Assembly (NCBI GenBank): GCA_020438245.1
Contig: JAGQUY010000237.1
Span: 1-12,659 of the forward strand
Length of the DNA stretch: 12,659 nt
Direction: 5' to 3'
DNA from: Bacteroidota bacterium
Lineage (GTDB): Bacteria; CLD3; SB21
Positions within the stretch are counted from its first letter, which is position 1; every line of letters begins with the position of its first letter. Under the pieces are notes generated by a model. The model worked only from the letters and a program-made list of their open reading frames with translations, had not been told where the DNA came from and searched no databases. Of the stretch, positions 1-7,121 are shown piece by piece. Both the position numbers and the translations under genes were made by a program.

Positions 1-40
1 TACCGCTATTAAGGTACGGCCGAAAAACGGATACTAATCA

Positions 41-72
41 AAAGCGGCGGGCCGGCAGTCCGCCGCTTTTTT
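41..72 (+). terminator. Rho-independent terminator or attenuator before metH
   Basis: A perfect 10-bp stem (41-50 with 60-69), GC-rich, with a 9-nt loop, runs straight into six T residues (67-72). It could end an upstream plus-strand gene: reading from base 2, an open frame stops with TAA at 35-37; from base 1, another stops at 10-12. However, only about 10 nt separate the T-run from the metH ribosome-binding site, so no separate metH promoter fits downstream. The hairpin may therefore be a regulated attenuator for metH or a leaky terminator. Any leader or riboswitch aptamer would lie mostly outside the window. Confidence 0.8.
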
Positions 73-91
73 GATACCCAACGGAGAGCCA

Positions 92-1909
92 GTGAAATCG
101 TTTCTAGAATTGCTCAAAGATCGTATTTTAGTTTTCGACGGAGCCACCGGGACAAGTCTGCAATCCCAAAATCTCACTGCCGATGACTTTGGGGGTGAAC
201 AGTATAACTGCTGTAATGAGTATCTTTTACTCAGCAAGCCCTCCGCGATGGAAAAGGTGCACTTGGATTATCTTCAGGCGGGCGCCGATGTTATTGAAAC
301 CAACTCATTTGGTTCCACGTCCATTGTGCTTGCCGAATATGAGCTGGAGGGCCGTGCCTATGAACTGAGTAAGCTGTCCGCCGAGCTCGCAAAGCGCTGT
401 GCTGCTGACTTTTCCAACCAGGCAAAACCAAGGTTTGTGGCGGGTTCCATCGGTCCAACAACCAAGCTCCCCTCCCTCGGTCACATCGACTTCAAAGCCA
501 TGCTGGCAAGCTTCTATGAGCAAATGGCAGGTTTGATGGATGGAGGGGTGGATCTGTTCTGTATTGAGACGTGTCAAGATATCCTTCAAACGAAAATCGC
601 TCTGTGTGCAGCTCAAGACCTCTTCAGAGATCGGCAAAAGCGTTTACCTGTCATCGCCAGTGTAACCGTCGAAACGACCGGCACGATGCTCATGGGAACT
701 GAAATCGGTTCAGCACTGACTGCGTTAGAGCCTTTCGATTTGATTGACGTCATAGGAATGAATTGTGCTACGGGCCCTCAGGAAATGTCCGAGAATATCC
801 GTTATCTTTGCCAAAATTCTCCGAAACCTGTATTTTGCATGCCCAACGCAGGCATACCGGAAAACATCGGCGGCAAAGCACATTACCATTTGTCACCCGA
901 CGAATTAAAAAAATGGATGCTTCATTTTAGCTCCGACCTTGGAGTCGGCATTGTGGGCGGATGCTGCGGAACGACGCCGGAGCATATTCGTCTTCTCGCC
1001 GAAGCGGTGTCCAACATCGCACCTGCTGAACGCACCTGGCAGTACATTCCGTCGGTATCATCGACCTATTCTTCCGTTCCGATGGTCATCAATCCGGGAC
1101 CGGTAATTGTCGGTGAACGAACCAATGCTAACGGATCAAAGAAATTCCGCGAGCTTTTGGTCGCGGAAGACTATGACAGCATGGTTTCCATGGGCAAAGA
1201 GCAGGTTCGTGAGGGCGCGCATATTCTGGATGTCTGTGTAGCCTACGTCGGACGAGACGAGGCGAAAGACATGTCGGAAGTCATCTCCAGATTTAACACC
1301 CAGATATCGATTCCCTTAATGATCGACAGCACTGAATACCATGTCATTGAATTGGCTTTGCAACACCTGGGCGGAAGAGCAATCGTTAATTCCATCAACC
1401 TGGAAGATGGGGAAGAACGTATGGAAAAAGTACTCCCCCTGTGCAAGCGATACGGAGCAGCCGTCGTGGCCCTCACCATTGACGAAGACGGGATGGCTAA
1501 GACGAAAGAAAAAAAACTGGAGATCGCCAAACGAATTCACGCGCTCGCGACCGGCAAGTACGGCATGCGGGAAGAGGACCGCATCTTCGACACCTTAACA
1601 TTTACATTGGGCAGTGGTGACGAGGAATTTCGAACAGCCGGAATTGAGACAATTGAAGCCATTCGCCTAATCAAAAAAGCCTACCCTAAAGTGAAAACGC
1701 TGTTGGGTGTAAGCAACATATCTTTCGGATTGTCACCGGAAGCACGACACGTAATCAATTCCGTATTCCTCCACTACGCCATTGAAGCCGGACTGGATAT
1801 GGCCATTGTGAATGCGCAAAAGATTCTGCCGCTGTATAAAATTGACGATTCCGAGAGAGAACTGGCCAGACAGTTGATCTTTGACGAACGAAAGTGGAAG
1901 GCGGCCTAA
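92..1909 (+). CDS. metH: Methionine synthase, homocysteine and folate modules only (short MetH)
   Basis: This is the substrate-binding half of cobalamin-dependent methionine synthase, which moves a methyl group from methyl-tetrahydrofolate through cobalamin to homocysteine in the cytoplasm. Residues about 1-320 form the homocysteine S-methyltransferase barrel; the zinc ligands are Cys225 (in GMNCATG) and Cys291/Cys292 (in GGCCG). Residues about 335-600 form the pterin-binding barrel, with VGERTNANGS near 340, Asp412 in MIDST and a conserved C-terminal stretch around LPLYKI. The protein stops after 605 residues, whereas full MetH has about 1,200; the cobalamin and reactivation modules are absent, and downstream DNA is the end of the opposite-strand gene. 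The GTG at 92 is chosen because GGAGAG lies at 83-88; an in-frame TTG at 71 sits inside the terminator T-run. The cobalamin module must presumably be encoded elsewhere. The domain call is secure; the enzyme's activity alone is not. Confidence 0.92.
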   Translation: MKSFLELLKDRILVFDGATGTSLQSQNLTADDFGGEQYNCCNEYLLLSKPSAMEKVHLDYLQAGADVIETNSFGSTSIVLAEYELEGRAYELSKLSAELAKRCAADFSNQAKPRFVAGSIGPTTKLPSLGHIDFKAMLASFYEQMAGLMDGGVDLFCIETCQDILQTKIALCAAQDLFRDRQKRLPVIASVTVETTGTMLMGTEIGSALTALEPFDLIDVIGMNCATGPQEMSENIRYLCQNSPKPVFCMPNAGIPENIGGKAHYHLSPDELKKWMLHFSSDLGVGIVGGCCGTTPEHIRLLAEAVSNIAPAERTWQYIPSVSSTYSSVPMVINPGPVIVGERTNANGSKKFRELLVAEDYDSMVSMGKEQVREGAHILDVCVAYVGRDEAKDMSEVISRFNTQISIPLMIDSTEYHVIELALQHLGGRAIVNSINLEDGEERMEKVLPLCKRYGAAVVALTIDEDGMAKTKEKKLEIAKRIHALATGKYGMREEDRIFDTLTFTLGSGDEEFRTAGIETIEAIRLIKKAYPKVKTLLGVSNISFGLSPEARHVINSVFLHYAIEAGLDMAIVNAQKILPLYKIDDSERELARQLIFDERKWKAA

Positions 1910-3561
1910 CGAACCTTTTGCCAAAGCCAAAATTTGTCGATTTCTCCCAGAATGCCGGTTGACGTGTTTTTAATTGAACTTCTGTATGCCACGATTTCAT
2001 CCCGCCAATAAAGAAAGGTAGCCGGTTCGTCGTTGTGGAGAATTACCTGAAATTCCCTCCAACAAGAAGCTGCGTCCACAACTTCCTTTACTGATTTCCC
2101 CTCTTCAATCAGACGGTCAACCGTGGGATTTTGATAGGACACGTCATTGTATCGATTCTTTTCAAGATCGCTATTCCACTCACTGGTAGGATCGATCATC
2201 AACGTCACTCCAATGCCGGATATGAAAGCATCGTATTGCTTGTTCAATTCGTTGTCATAAAAAACATTGGTTTCTGCTGCATCAATGGTTACTTGAATCC
2301 CGATGGCTGAGAGATACTTCTGGATCAGCAATGCGGCGAATTCGCGACGGTCATTTCCTGCATCGTAATGGAGATCAAAAGCAAACGGCAACCCGTCCCG
2401 GTCGATGATGCCGTCTCCGTCATGGTCCCTCCAACCCTCGCCCTCGAGGAGCTCTCGGGCGGCTTGCGGATCATAGGCGTAGGGTTTCAAGGTATCGTTG
2501 TAAGCCCATTTGAAAACCGGTGAAATAGGTCCGAAAGCTTGTTGGCCAAAGTCACCCAGAAATCCCTGAAGGATTTCCGCTCTGTTGATGGCCAAGGTCA
2601 GCGCACGCCGGACGATCCGGTTCCCAAAAAGCGGATGCGGCCGGATGATTTTACCACCACTGGTGTGATACGCCTTTTGGTCAATGTTCTGCCAGCCAAT
2701 ATAGTCATAATATCGGCCTCTCATCACCTCAATCCTGATTTCAGGATTGGTTTGCAGAAGAAGAGAAGCATCTTGGGGATTGACCGGGTACATGATGTCG
2801 ATTTCCCCGCTCTTCAAAGCAGAAAGACGGGTTACGTACTCCGGAATAACTCGAAAAAAGATGGTGGAAGTGGAGGGAACACCAGGAACGTACTTCTGAT
2901 TAGCGGACAGAATCAGTTCCTCCTGATGTTTCCATCGTTCTATCCTGTACGGTCCTCCAGACAGAGGCTTTGCATTGAACGGATCGGTCTTGAGAGTGGC
3001 CGGATCAACGTTCTTCAGAAGGTGAAAAGGCAGAAACCCAGGTTGGAGATTGCTGTCGTAGATCTGAAGCGGATACGATTTCAAAAAATGAAACGTGACG
3101 GTTGAATCGTCGATAACTTCAACCGCATGGAATATGTCGGGGGGGTCGCCGAAATCGAGGAGCGCAAGGTGTTCCTTTTTCGAGCTCGTTACAACCGGAT
3201 TGGCTATCAAACCAAAAGTAAATTGGACATCCTGCGCAGTAACCGGGTGACCGTCCTCCCACACCATGTCCGAGCGCAGATAATAAGTGAGAGATTTACG
3301 ATCCTCGGAATACTCGTAACGCCTTGCAAGAAGCGGGGAATACTTGATAACACCATCCGTCGTGTCAAAGTGGGATTCCAGCAGCCTCGGAAAGACGCCA
3401 GTGCAAAGAATTCTCCCGAATGCGCTGAAATGAGTAACCGGATTAATTTGATCCGGATCGGCTTTGACACCGACAACAATCGTATCCTGACGGGGCGGGC
3501 TTCCGCAACTCACCAGAACAGCGAGAGCCGGAATCCATACAGAAAAAAAATACTTCAACAA
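1906..3561 (-). CDS. Family-5 (oligopeptide-type) ABC transporter substrate-binding lipoprotein
   Basis: This is a probable periplasmic solute-binding lipoprotein of the SBP_bac_5 (DppA/OppA/NikA) family, which captures peptides or other small solutes for an ABC importer. The 551-residue precursor has a short signal peptide ending in a lipobox with the lipidated Cys at residue 19 (LVSC-G). Family features include the region with WEDGHPVTAQDV and the NRIVRRALTLAINR helix. A DHDGDGIIDRDG loop resembling a calcium-binding EF-hand is often seen in this family after a GW motif. The start is TTG at 3561, immediately after the thiolase stop (0-nt gap), so translation is probably coupled; no strong ribosome-binding site is visible. 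No permease or ATPase genes lie nearby, so the transporter partners and substrate are unknown. The TAG stop overlaps the convergent metH stop, giving a 4-nt overlap. Confidence 0.9.
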   Translation of the reverse strand: MLKYFFSVWIPALAVLVSCGSPPRQDTIVVGVKADPDQINPVTHFSAFGRILCTGVFPRLLESHFDTTDGVIKYSPLLARRYEYSEDRKSLTYYLRSDMVWEDGHPVTAQDVQFTFGLIANPVVTSSKKEHLALLDFGDPPDIFHAVEVIDDSTVTFHFLKSYPLQIYDSNLQPGFLPFHLLKNVDPATLKTDPFNAKPLSGGPYRIERWKHQEELILSANQKYVPGVPSTSTIFFRVIPEYVTRLSALKSGEIDIMYPVNPQDASLLLQTNPEIRIEVMRGRYYDYIGWQNIDQKAYHTSGGKIIRPHPLFGNRIVRRALTLAINRAEILQGFLGDFGQQAFGPISPVFKWAYNDTLKPYAYDPQAARELLEGEGWRDHDGDGIIDRDGLPFAFDLHYDAGNDRREFAALLIQKYLSAIGIQVTIDAAETNVFYDNELNKQYDAFISGIGVTLMIDPTSEWNSDLEKNRYNDVSYQNPTVDRLIEEGKSVKEVVDAASCWREFQVILHNDEPATFLYWRDEIVAYRSSIKNTSTGILGEIDKFWLWQKVR

Positions 3562-4737
3562 TTATGTCCGCTCAATGATAACAGCGCTGGCTTCCCCTCC
3601 GCCGATACAAATAGCCGCCATCCCGTATTTTTTTTCGTATTTCTGCATGGCATGGACAAGCGTCGTCAGGATTCTTGCACCACTGGCTCCAATAGGATGA
3701 CCTATCGCGATGGCCCCACCATGCACGTTGAGTTTTTCGGCCGGTATCTTCAAATCGTTTGCAGCTGCCATGCTGACAACGGCAAACGCCTCGTTGATTT
3801 CGAACAAATCAATCTGGTCAATTGTCAAACCGGCCTTCTGGAGCACTTTGTGAATTGCATCAATCGGTGCAGTCGTAAACCATTCAGGTTTTCTGGCCGA
3901 TGAGGCCTGCGCGACAATTTTCGCCATCGGCTTCACTCCCAGAGTCTTTGCCTTTTCAGAATCCATAACGACCAATGCAGCGGCTCCGTCGTTGATCTTC
4001 GATGCATTCGCCGCAGTAATCGTACCGTCCTTTTGGAAGGCCGGCTTCAGGGTCAACATTTTTTCAAAATTTGCGCGGCCGGGTTCATCGTCTTCTGAGA
4101 CGGTTACGTTCCCTTTTTTGCCCGGAATCGTAATCGGCACCAGTTCATTATTAAAGGATCCTTCTTTCTGCGCTTTCAAAGCACGTTCGTAGCTGCGCTT
4201 TGCAAAGTCATCCTGGGCATTCCTTGGAATATTGCATTCTTTCGCACATAACTCGGCAGCTGTACCCATGTGAAAATCGTTATAAACATCCCACAAACCG
4301 TCCTTGATCATACTGTCGATAAGCTGGCCGTGGCCCATTCTGAAACCGGTCCGTGCCTTATCCAGCAAGTACGGTGTATTCGACATACTCTCCATTCCGC
4401 CGGCAACGATAACATCCGCATCTCCACACTGGATGGCCTGGCTCGCCAACATCACCGCCTTGAGTCCCGAACCGCACACTTTGTTGATGGTCATTGTGGT
4501 GACCGACTCCGGAAGACCCGCAAACAACGCGGCCTGGCGGGCAGGAGCCTGTCCCTCCCCTGCAGTCAATACGTTGCCCATAATAACTTCATCCACCTCC
4601 GACTTCTTGATTTTGGCGCGGTCAATCGCCTCGGCCACTGCAATGGATCCCAACTTAGTTGCACCCAACCCGCTTAAGGAACCTTGGAAGGCTCCAACAG
4701 GCGTTCTTACGGCACTCGCAATAATTACTTCTCTCAT
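3562..4737 (-). CDS. atoB: Acetyl-CoA C-acetyltransferase (biosynthetic thiolase)
   Basis: The protein is a type II thiolase that condenses two acetyl-CoA to acetoacetyl-CoA or runs the reverse reaction, in the cytoplasm. With ATG at 4737 it has 391 residues. The catalytic set is complete: Cys88 in NKVCGSG (acyl carrier), His347 in GHPIGASGAR and Cys377 in ICIGGGE, plus the NEAFA motif. This spacing matches Zoogloea-type thiolases (Cys89, His348, Cys378). GGAG lies 9 nt upstream of the ATG. A GTG at 4752 would add five residues but overlap the end of phoH. The gene follows phoH by 4 nt and abuts the solute-binding protein gene, so the three probably form one operon. Nothing local shows whether it serves ketone-body, polyhydroxyalkanoate, mevalonate or fatty-acid metabolism. 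The symbol follows common usage; thlA or phaA would be equally valid. Confidence 0.95.
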   Translation of the reverse strand: MREVIIASAVRTPVGAFQGSLSGLGATKLGSIAVAEAIDRAKIKKSEVDEVIMGNVLTAGEGQAPARQAALFAGLPESVTTMTINKVCGSGLKAVMLASQAIQCGDADVIVAGGMESMSNTPYLLDKARTGFRMGHGQLIDSMIKDGLWDVYNDFHMGTAAELCAKECNIPRNAQDDFAKRSYERALKAQKEGSFNNELVPITIPGKKGNVTVSEDDEPGRANFEKMLTLKPAFQKDGTITAANASKINDGAAALVVMDSEKAKTLGVKPMAKIVAQASSARKPEWFTTAPIDAIHKVLQKAGLTIDQIDLFEINEAFAVVSMAAANDLKIPAEKLNVHGGAIAIGHPIGASGARILTTLVHAMQKYEKKYGMAAICIGGGEASAVIIERT

Positions 4738-4741
4738 AGTC

Positions 4742-5731
4742 TTAATCTCCACTTCTTTGTATGCTCAGTTTCGATCCGGCATCATCCTGCCCTTTCGAAT
4801 CATACGCATCGATGATATCTCTCACCAACCGATGGCGTACGACATCGGCTTTCGAAAAATAGACAAATCCAATTCCTTCAATCCCGCTTAGTATCTCCTC
4901 CGCCTCCTGCAGCCCCGACATCATTCCTCTGGGTAGGTCACTTTGGGAAACGTCTCCAGTGACGATGGATTTTGAGTTGGCACCCAGACGCGTCAGGAAC
5001 ATTTTCATTTGCATCGGGGTTGTATTTTGTGCTTCGTCCAAAATTACAAATGCATTGTTGAGTGTGCGGCCCCGCATGTACGCAAGGGGCACAATTTCTA
5101 TGATACCCTGCTCCATAAAGGTTCTCAGTTTGTTGCCCGGAATCATGTCATGAAGTGCATCATACAGGGGCCTCAGGTAAGGATCAATTTTATCTCTCAA
5201 ATCACCGGGTAAAAACCCCAGGCTTTCCCCTGACTCCACGGCTGGACGGGATAGAATGATGCGTTCGACTTCTTTGTTTTTGAGTGCCGACACAGCCAAG
5301 GCTACCGCGAGATAGGTCTTTCCGGTACCGGCCGGTCCGACGGAGAAAACAATGTCATTTTGCTTCGCCATCTTAACATACTGCCGCTGCCCCTCGCTCT
5401 TCACTTCAATGAAGTCCCGATGGGTGAACAGGACTACACCGTTCAGGTTCTTGGGATGATCGGCGGATGTTTCTTCCGGATCCTCTTCACCTAGCTTGAC
5501 CATTCGAATTACCGTTTCAACATCGACTGCATCGACTTGGTTTTTTCTGTGGCACAAGAAAACCAATTCCGTGAAGATTTCTTCAATCTGTTGGACTTCT
5601 CTTTCCGAACCGCGGATGGCTATTTGTTCACCTCGAACTACCAGTTTGGCTTCAAAGTTCTTCTGAATCACACGCAGGTGGGCATCATTGGGCCCCAGTA
5701 AAATTACCGGATTGACCCCTTTGATTCTCAA
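4742..5731 (-). CDS. phoH: PhoH-family ATPase (PhoH/YbeZ type)
   Basis: This is a cytoplasmic P-loop ATPase of the PhoH/YbeZ family, linked in other bacteria to RNA metabolism and ribosome maturation together with YbeY. Numbered from the TTG start, the N-terminal part (about 1-80) is a KH-like nucleic-acid-binding segment. Walker A is GPAGTGKT at 132-139, and Walker B is in FVILDEAQ with Asp232 and Glu233. Length (329 residues) is normal. The start is uncertain: TTG at 5731 lies 20 nt from a strong AAGGAGG (5751-5757), while an in-frame ACG at 5743 is ideally spaced from it (7 nt) and would add TEKT to the N terminus. An in-frame TAA immediately before the ribosome-binding site excludes anything longer. 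Unusually, ybeY does not follow; a thiolase gene does. A terminator hairpin lies directly upstream. Confidence 0.95.
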   Translation of the reverse strand: MRIKGVNPVILLGPNDAHLRVIQKNFEAKLVVRGEQIAIRGSEREVQQIEEIFTELVFLCHRKNQVDAVDVETVIRMVKLGEEDPEETSADHPKNLNGVVLFTHRDFIEVKSEGQRQYVKMAKQNDIVFSVGPAGTGKTYLAVALAVSALKNKEVERIILSRPAVESGESLGFLPGDLRDKIDPYLRPLYDALHDMIPGNKLRTFMEQGIIEIVPLAYMRGRTLNNAFVILDEAQNTTPMQMKMFLTRLGANSKSIVTGDVSQSDLPRGMMSGLQEAEEILSGIEGIGFVYFSKADVVRHRLVRDIIDAYDSKGQDDAGSKLSIQRSGD

Positions 5732-5760
5732 TGTCTTTTCCGTTGGGCAACCTCCTTAAA

Positions 5761-5797
5761 ATAAAAAGCTCCCGAATGCTTCACATTCGAGAGCTTT
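5761..5797 (-). terminator. Rho-independent terminator after the LysM gene, directly before phoH
   Basis: The arms at 5765-5778 and 5784-5797 pair over 14 bp around a 5-nt loop. On the minus strand the single irregular position is a G-U wobble, while on the plus strand it would be a C-A mismatch. On the minus strand the stem is followed by TTTTTAT. Both facts assign it to minus-strand transcription. It ends the lipoprotein-LysM transcript. Because the phoH ribosome-binding site begins only a few bases later, it may also act as a partial terminator limiting read-through into phoH. Confidence 0.85.
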
Positions 5798-5838
5798 ATA
5801 CAATCCGTCTCGGCTGAAATCACGAAGGAAGACCCTCG

Positions 5839-6678
5839 TTATTTCGGAATAATCAAAATCGTGTGAGGATAAATCGTATTCGAATCTTCACCCAATATGC
5901 TCTTGTTGGCGTTGTAGATTTTCACCCAGTCGGCCGGAGAGCCATATACCTTTTGTGCAATACCCTTCAGGTAGTCTCCTCTTTCAACCCAGTATTCATT
6001 GGCTTCCTGAGATCTTGGAATCAAAAACGTCTGAGCTGGATAGATCAAGTCAGGGTTCTTGATCTGTTCACGATTGGCCGAGTAAATCTTCATCCACTGG
6101 AAAGGATCGGAATAAACTTCCTTCTTGCTGGAAATCCTCCACAGATAATCACCTGAGTTGACCGTGTAACTGTCATGTTTCGGCTTGGGTGGCGTGTAGT
6201 TCTTGCCGCGCTGAATAAGCTGTTCGGCACGATTGACAAGGTCGTTGACTTTGTTGTAGATCTCGGTGAGCGCATACCTCTTGTCTTTCTTGAAACCGGA
6301 TGCCGCCACTTTCAACGAATCCAAGTCCTTACCCATTTTGCTCAACTGTTCATCACTCATCTTCGCGCGTTCGTTGAGAACCGCTTCAAAGTCGGTCAAC
6401 TGCTTTTTATATGCATCCACACCGGCTTTGTCGGTACCGACAGCCGCATAAATCTCATTCCAAATCGCCTCTGATTCTTGATCGAGCTTGGCGCTCTCAT
6501 CCTTGGCGCTGGAGGTGGATTTCTTCAGACTGTCAATTTGACGAGCTAGATCGCTTTCCTGCGTCGTAAGCCCTGTCATCTGATTCTGCCAGTCTTCTTT
6601 CTTGATCTTTTCTTCCTGTGCGAAAGCGCTTGCCGCAACAACGCCAAGAAGGATCATCAGAGTCATAAAGTACTTCAT
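5839..6678 (-). CDS. Secreted coiled-coil protein with two C-terminal LysM domains
   Basis: The 279-residue protein is probably exported to the periplasm and binds peptidoglycan. Residues 1-20 form a signal peptide ending in SAFA before QEEK. Residues about 25-155 are rich in charged heptad-like helices and predicted coiled coil. Two LysM repeats follow at about 170-222 (YTVNSGDYLWRIS, ending FLIPR) and 228-278 (YWVERGDYLKGIA, ending ILIIPK). LysM modules bind N-acetylglucosamine-containing glycans. The ATG at 6678 follows AGGAGAAG. It lies 24 nt after the small coiled-coil lipoprotein gene and shares its promoter, so the two probably work together at the outer-membrane/cell-wall interface. 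No catalytic domain is seen, so a structural or scaffolding role is inferred; the exact function is unknown. Confidence 0.88.
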   Translation of the reverse strand: MKYFMTLMILLGVVAASAFAQEEKIKKEDWQNQMTGLTTQESDLARQIDSLKKSTSSAKDESAKLDQESEAIWNEIYAAVGTDKAGVDAYKKQLTDFEAVLNERAKMSDEQLSKMGKDLDSLKVAASGFKKDKRYALTEIYNKVNDLVNRAEQLIQRGKNYTPPKPKHDSYTVNSGDYLWRISSKKEVYSDPFQWMKIYSANREQIKNPDLIYPAQTFLIPRSQEANEYWVERGDYLKGIAQKVYGSPADWVKIYNANKSILGEDSNTIYPHTILIIPK

Positions 6679-6702
6679 GTTCTTCTCCTATTGCGCTTTC
6701 TT

Positions 6703-6978
6703 TTATTTGCCTTTGTCGTCGTTATTTTCTTTTGTCATTGCCTCGAGGCGCTTCATAACCTCGTCTTTTTCTTTTCTGGCTTTTTCAAGCATCTGCTTTT
6801 TTTGCTGAACATCTTGATCGGCCTTCTTTTTCTCGGCAGTCAGCGTTTGGACTTCCGTCCTCATCGAATTCACTTTGGTCTTTTTCTCATTCATCTGCTG
6901 CACCTGCTCTTGCGAAGCATAGGGATTGCAACTGGCCAGCAGCGCCATAACGAAGGCAGCACACACTAGTCGTTTCAT
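6703..6978 (-). CDS. Small coiled-coil lipoprotein (Lpp-like by architecture)
   Basis: The 91-residue precursor has a signal peptide and lipobox (LLASC) with the lipidated Cys at residue 17. The mature part of about 75 residues is almost entirely charged helix (many K, E and Q), predicted coiled coil, and ends in lysine (DDKGK). This layout, lipid anchor plus helical rod plus C-terminal lysine, resembles Braun's lipoprotein, but no sequence homology is claimed. The start is the ATG at 6978, with AAGGAGG 8 nt upstream. It is the first gene of a two-gene operon with the LysM protein and has a well-formed promoter 62 nt further upstream. A role in outer-membrane anchoring or in holding the LysM partner is inference. 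Confidence 0.85.
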   Translation of the reverse strand: MKRLVCAAFVMALLASCNPYASQEQVQQMNEKKTKVNSMRTEVQTLTAEKKKADQDVQQKKQMLEKARKEKDEVMKRLEAMTKENNDDKGK

Positions 6979-7007
6979 TCTTGGATCCTCCTTAATCTAT
7001 CGTAACT

Positions 7008-7036
7008 ATTCAAAATCTTTAGATCATTCAAAATCT
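7008..7036. repeat. Two 11-bp direct repeats in the lipoprotein operon leader
   Basis: ATTCAAAATCT occurs at 7008-7018 and 7026-7036, 18 bp apart, between the promoter -7 element and the lipoprotein start codon. An inverted pair TAGAT/ATCTA (7020-7024 and 7033-7037) overlaps them. A near-identical decamer, AAATCTAGGT then AAATCTATGT, follows at 7031-7050 and reaches into the promoter element. The spacing, close to helical turns, would suit a DNA-binding regulator, but AT-rich chance repeats cannot be excluded. Confidence 0.5.
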
Positions 7037-7039
7037 AGG

Positions 7040-7070
7040 TAAATCTATGTAATCCAAAATAGAATGTCAA
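7040..7070 (-). promoter_or_regulatory. Promoter of the lipoprotein-LysM operon
   Basis: Read on the minus strand, TTGACA (7070-7065) is followed after 17 nt by TAGATT, equivalent to TTG-N20-TAGATTTA. It therefore fits both a sigma-70 promoter and the Bacteroidota -33/-7 pattern. It lies upstream of an AAGGAGG-led start codon with a leader of about 55-60 nt, and an AAT-repeat tract (about 7069-7081) precedes it like an UP element. Confidence 0.65.
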
Positions 7071-7121
7071 TAATAATAATATGTTCTGACCACGAAGATT
7101 CCCCGGAGATTGAATTTTTTT

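Noticed and set aside
1..40. Possible end of a 23S rRNA gene, because TACTAAT resembles the rRNA 3' region
   Set aside because: Only a seven-base match; the bases on either side do not fit the conserved rRNA context.
2539..3105. A 188-codon plus-strand open frame
   Set aside because: It lies entirely opposite the solute-binding protein gene and has no motif, signal or credible start context.
3127..3903. A 258-codon plus-strand open frame across the thiolase/binding-protein junction
   Set aside because: It is antisense to two well-supported proteins, has no recognisable domain, and its composition looks like a mirrored coding frame.
7065..7081. AAT repeat tract as a phase-variable microsatellite
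   Set aside because: Only about four units and upstream of the -35 element; more simply an AT-rich UP-like region.
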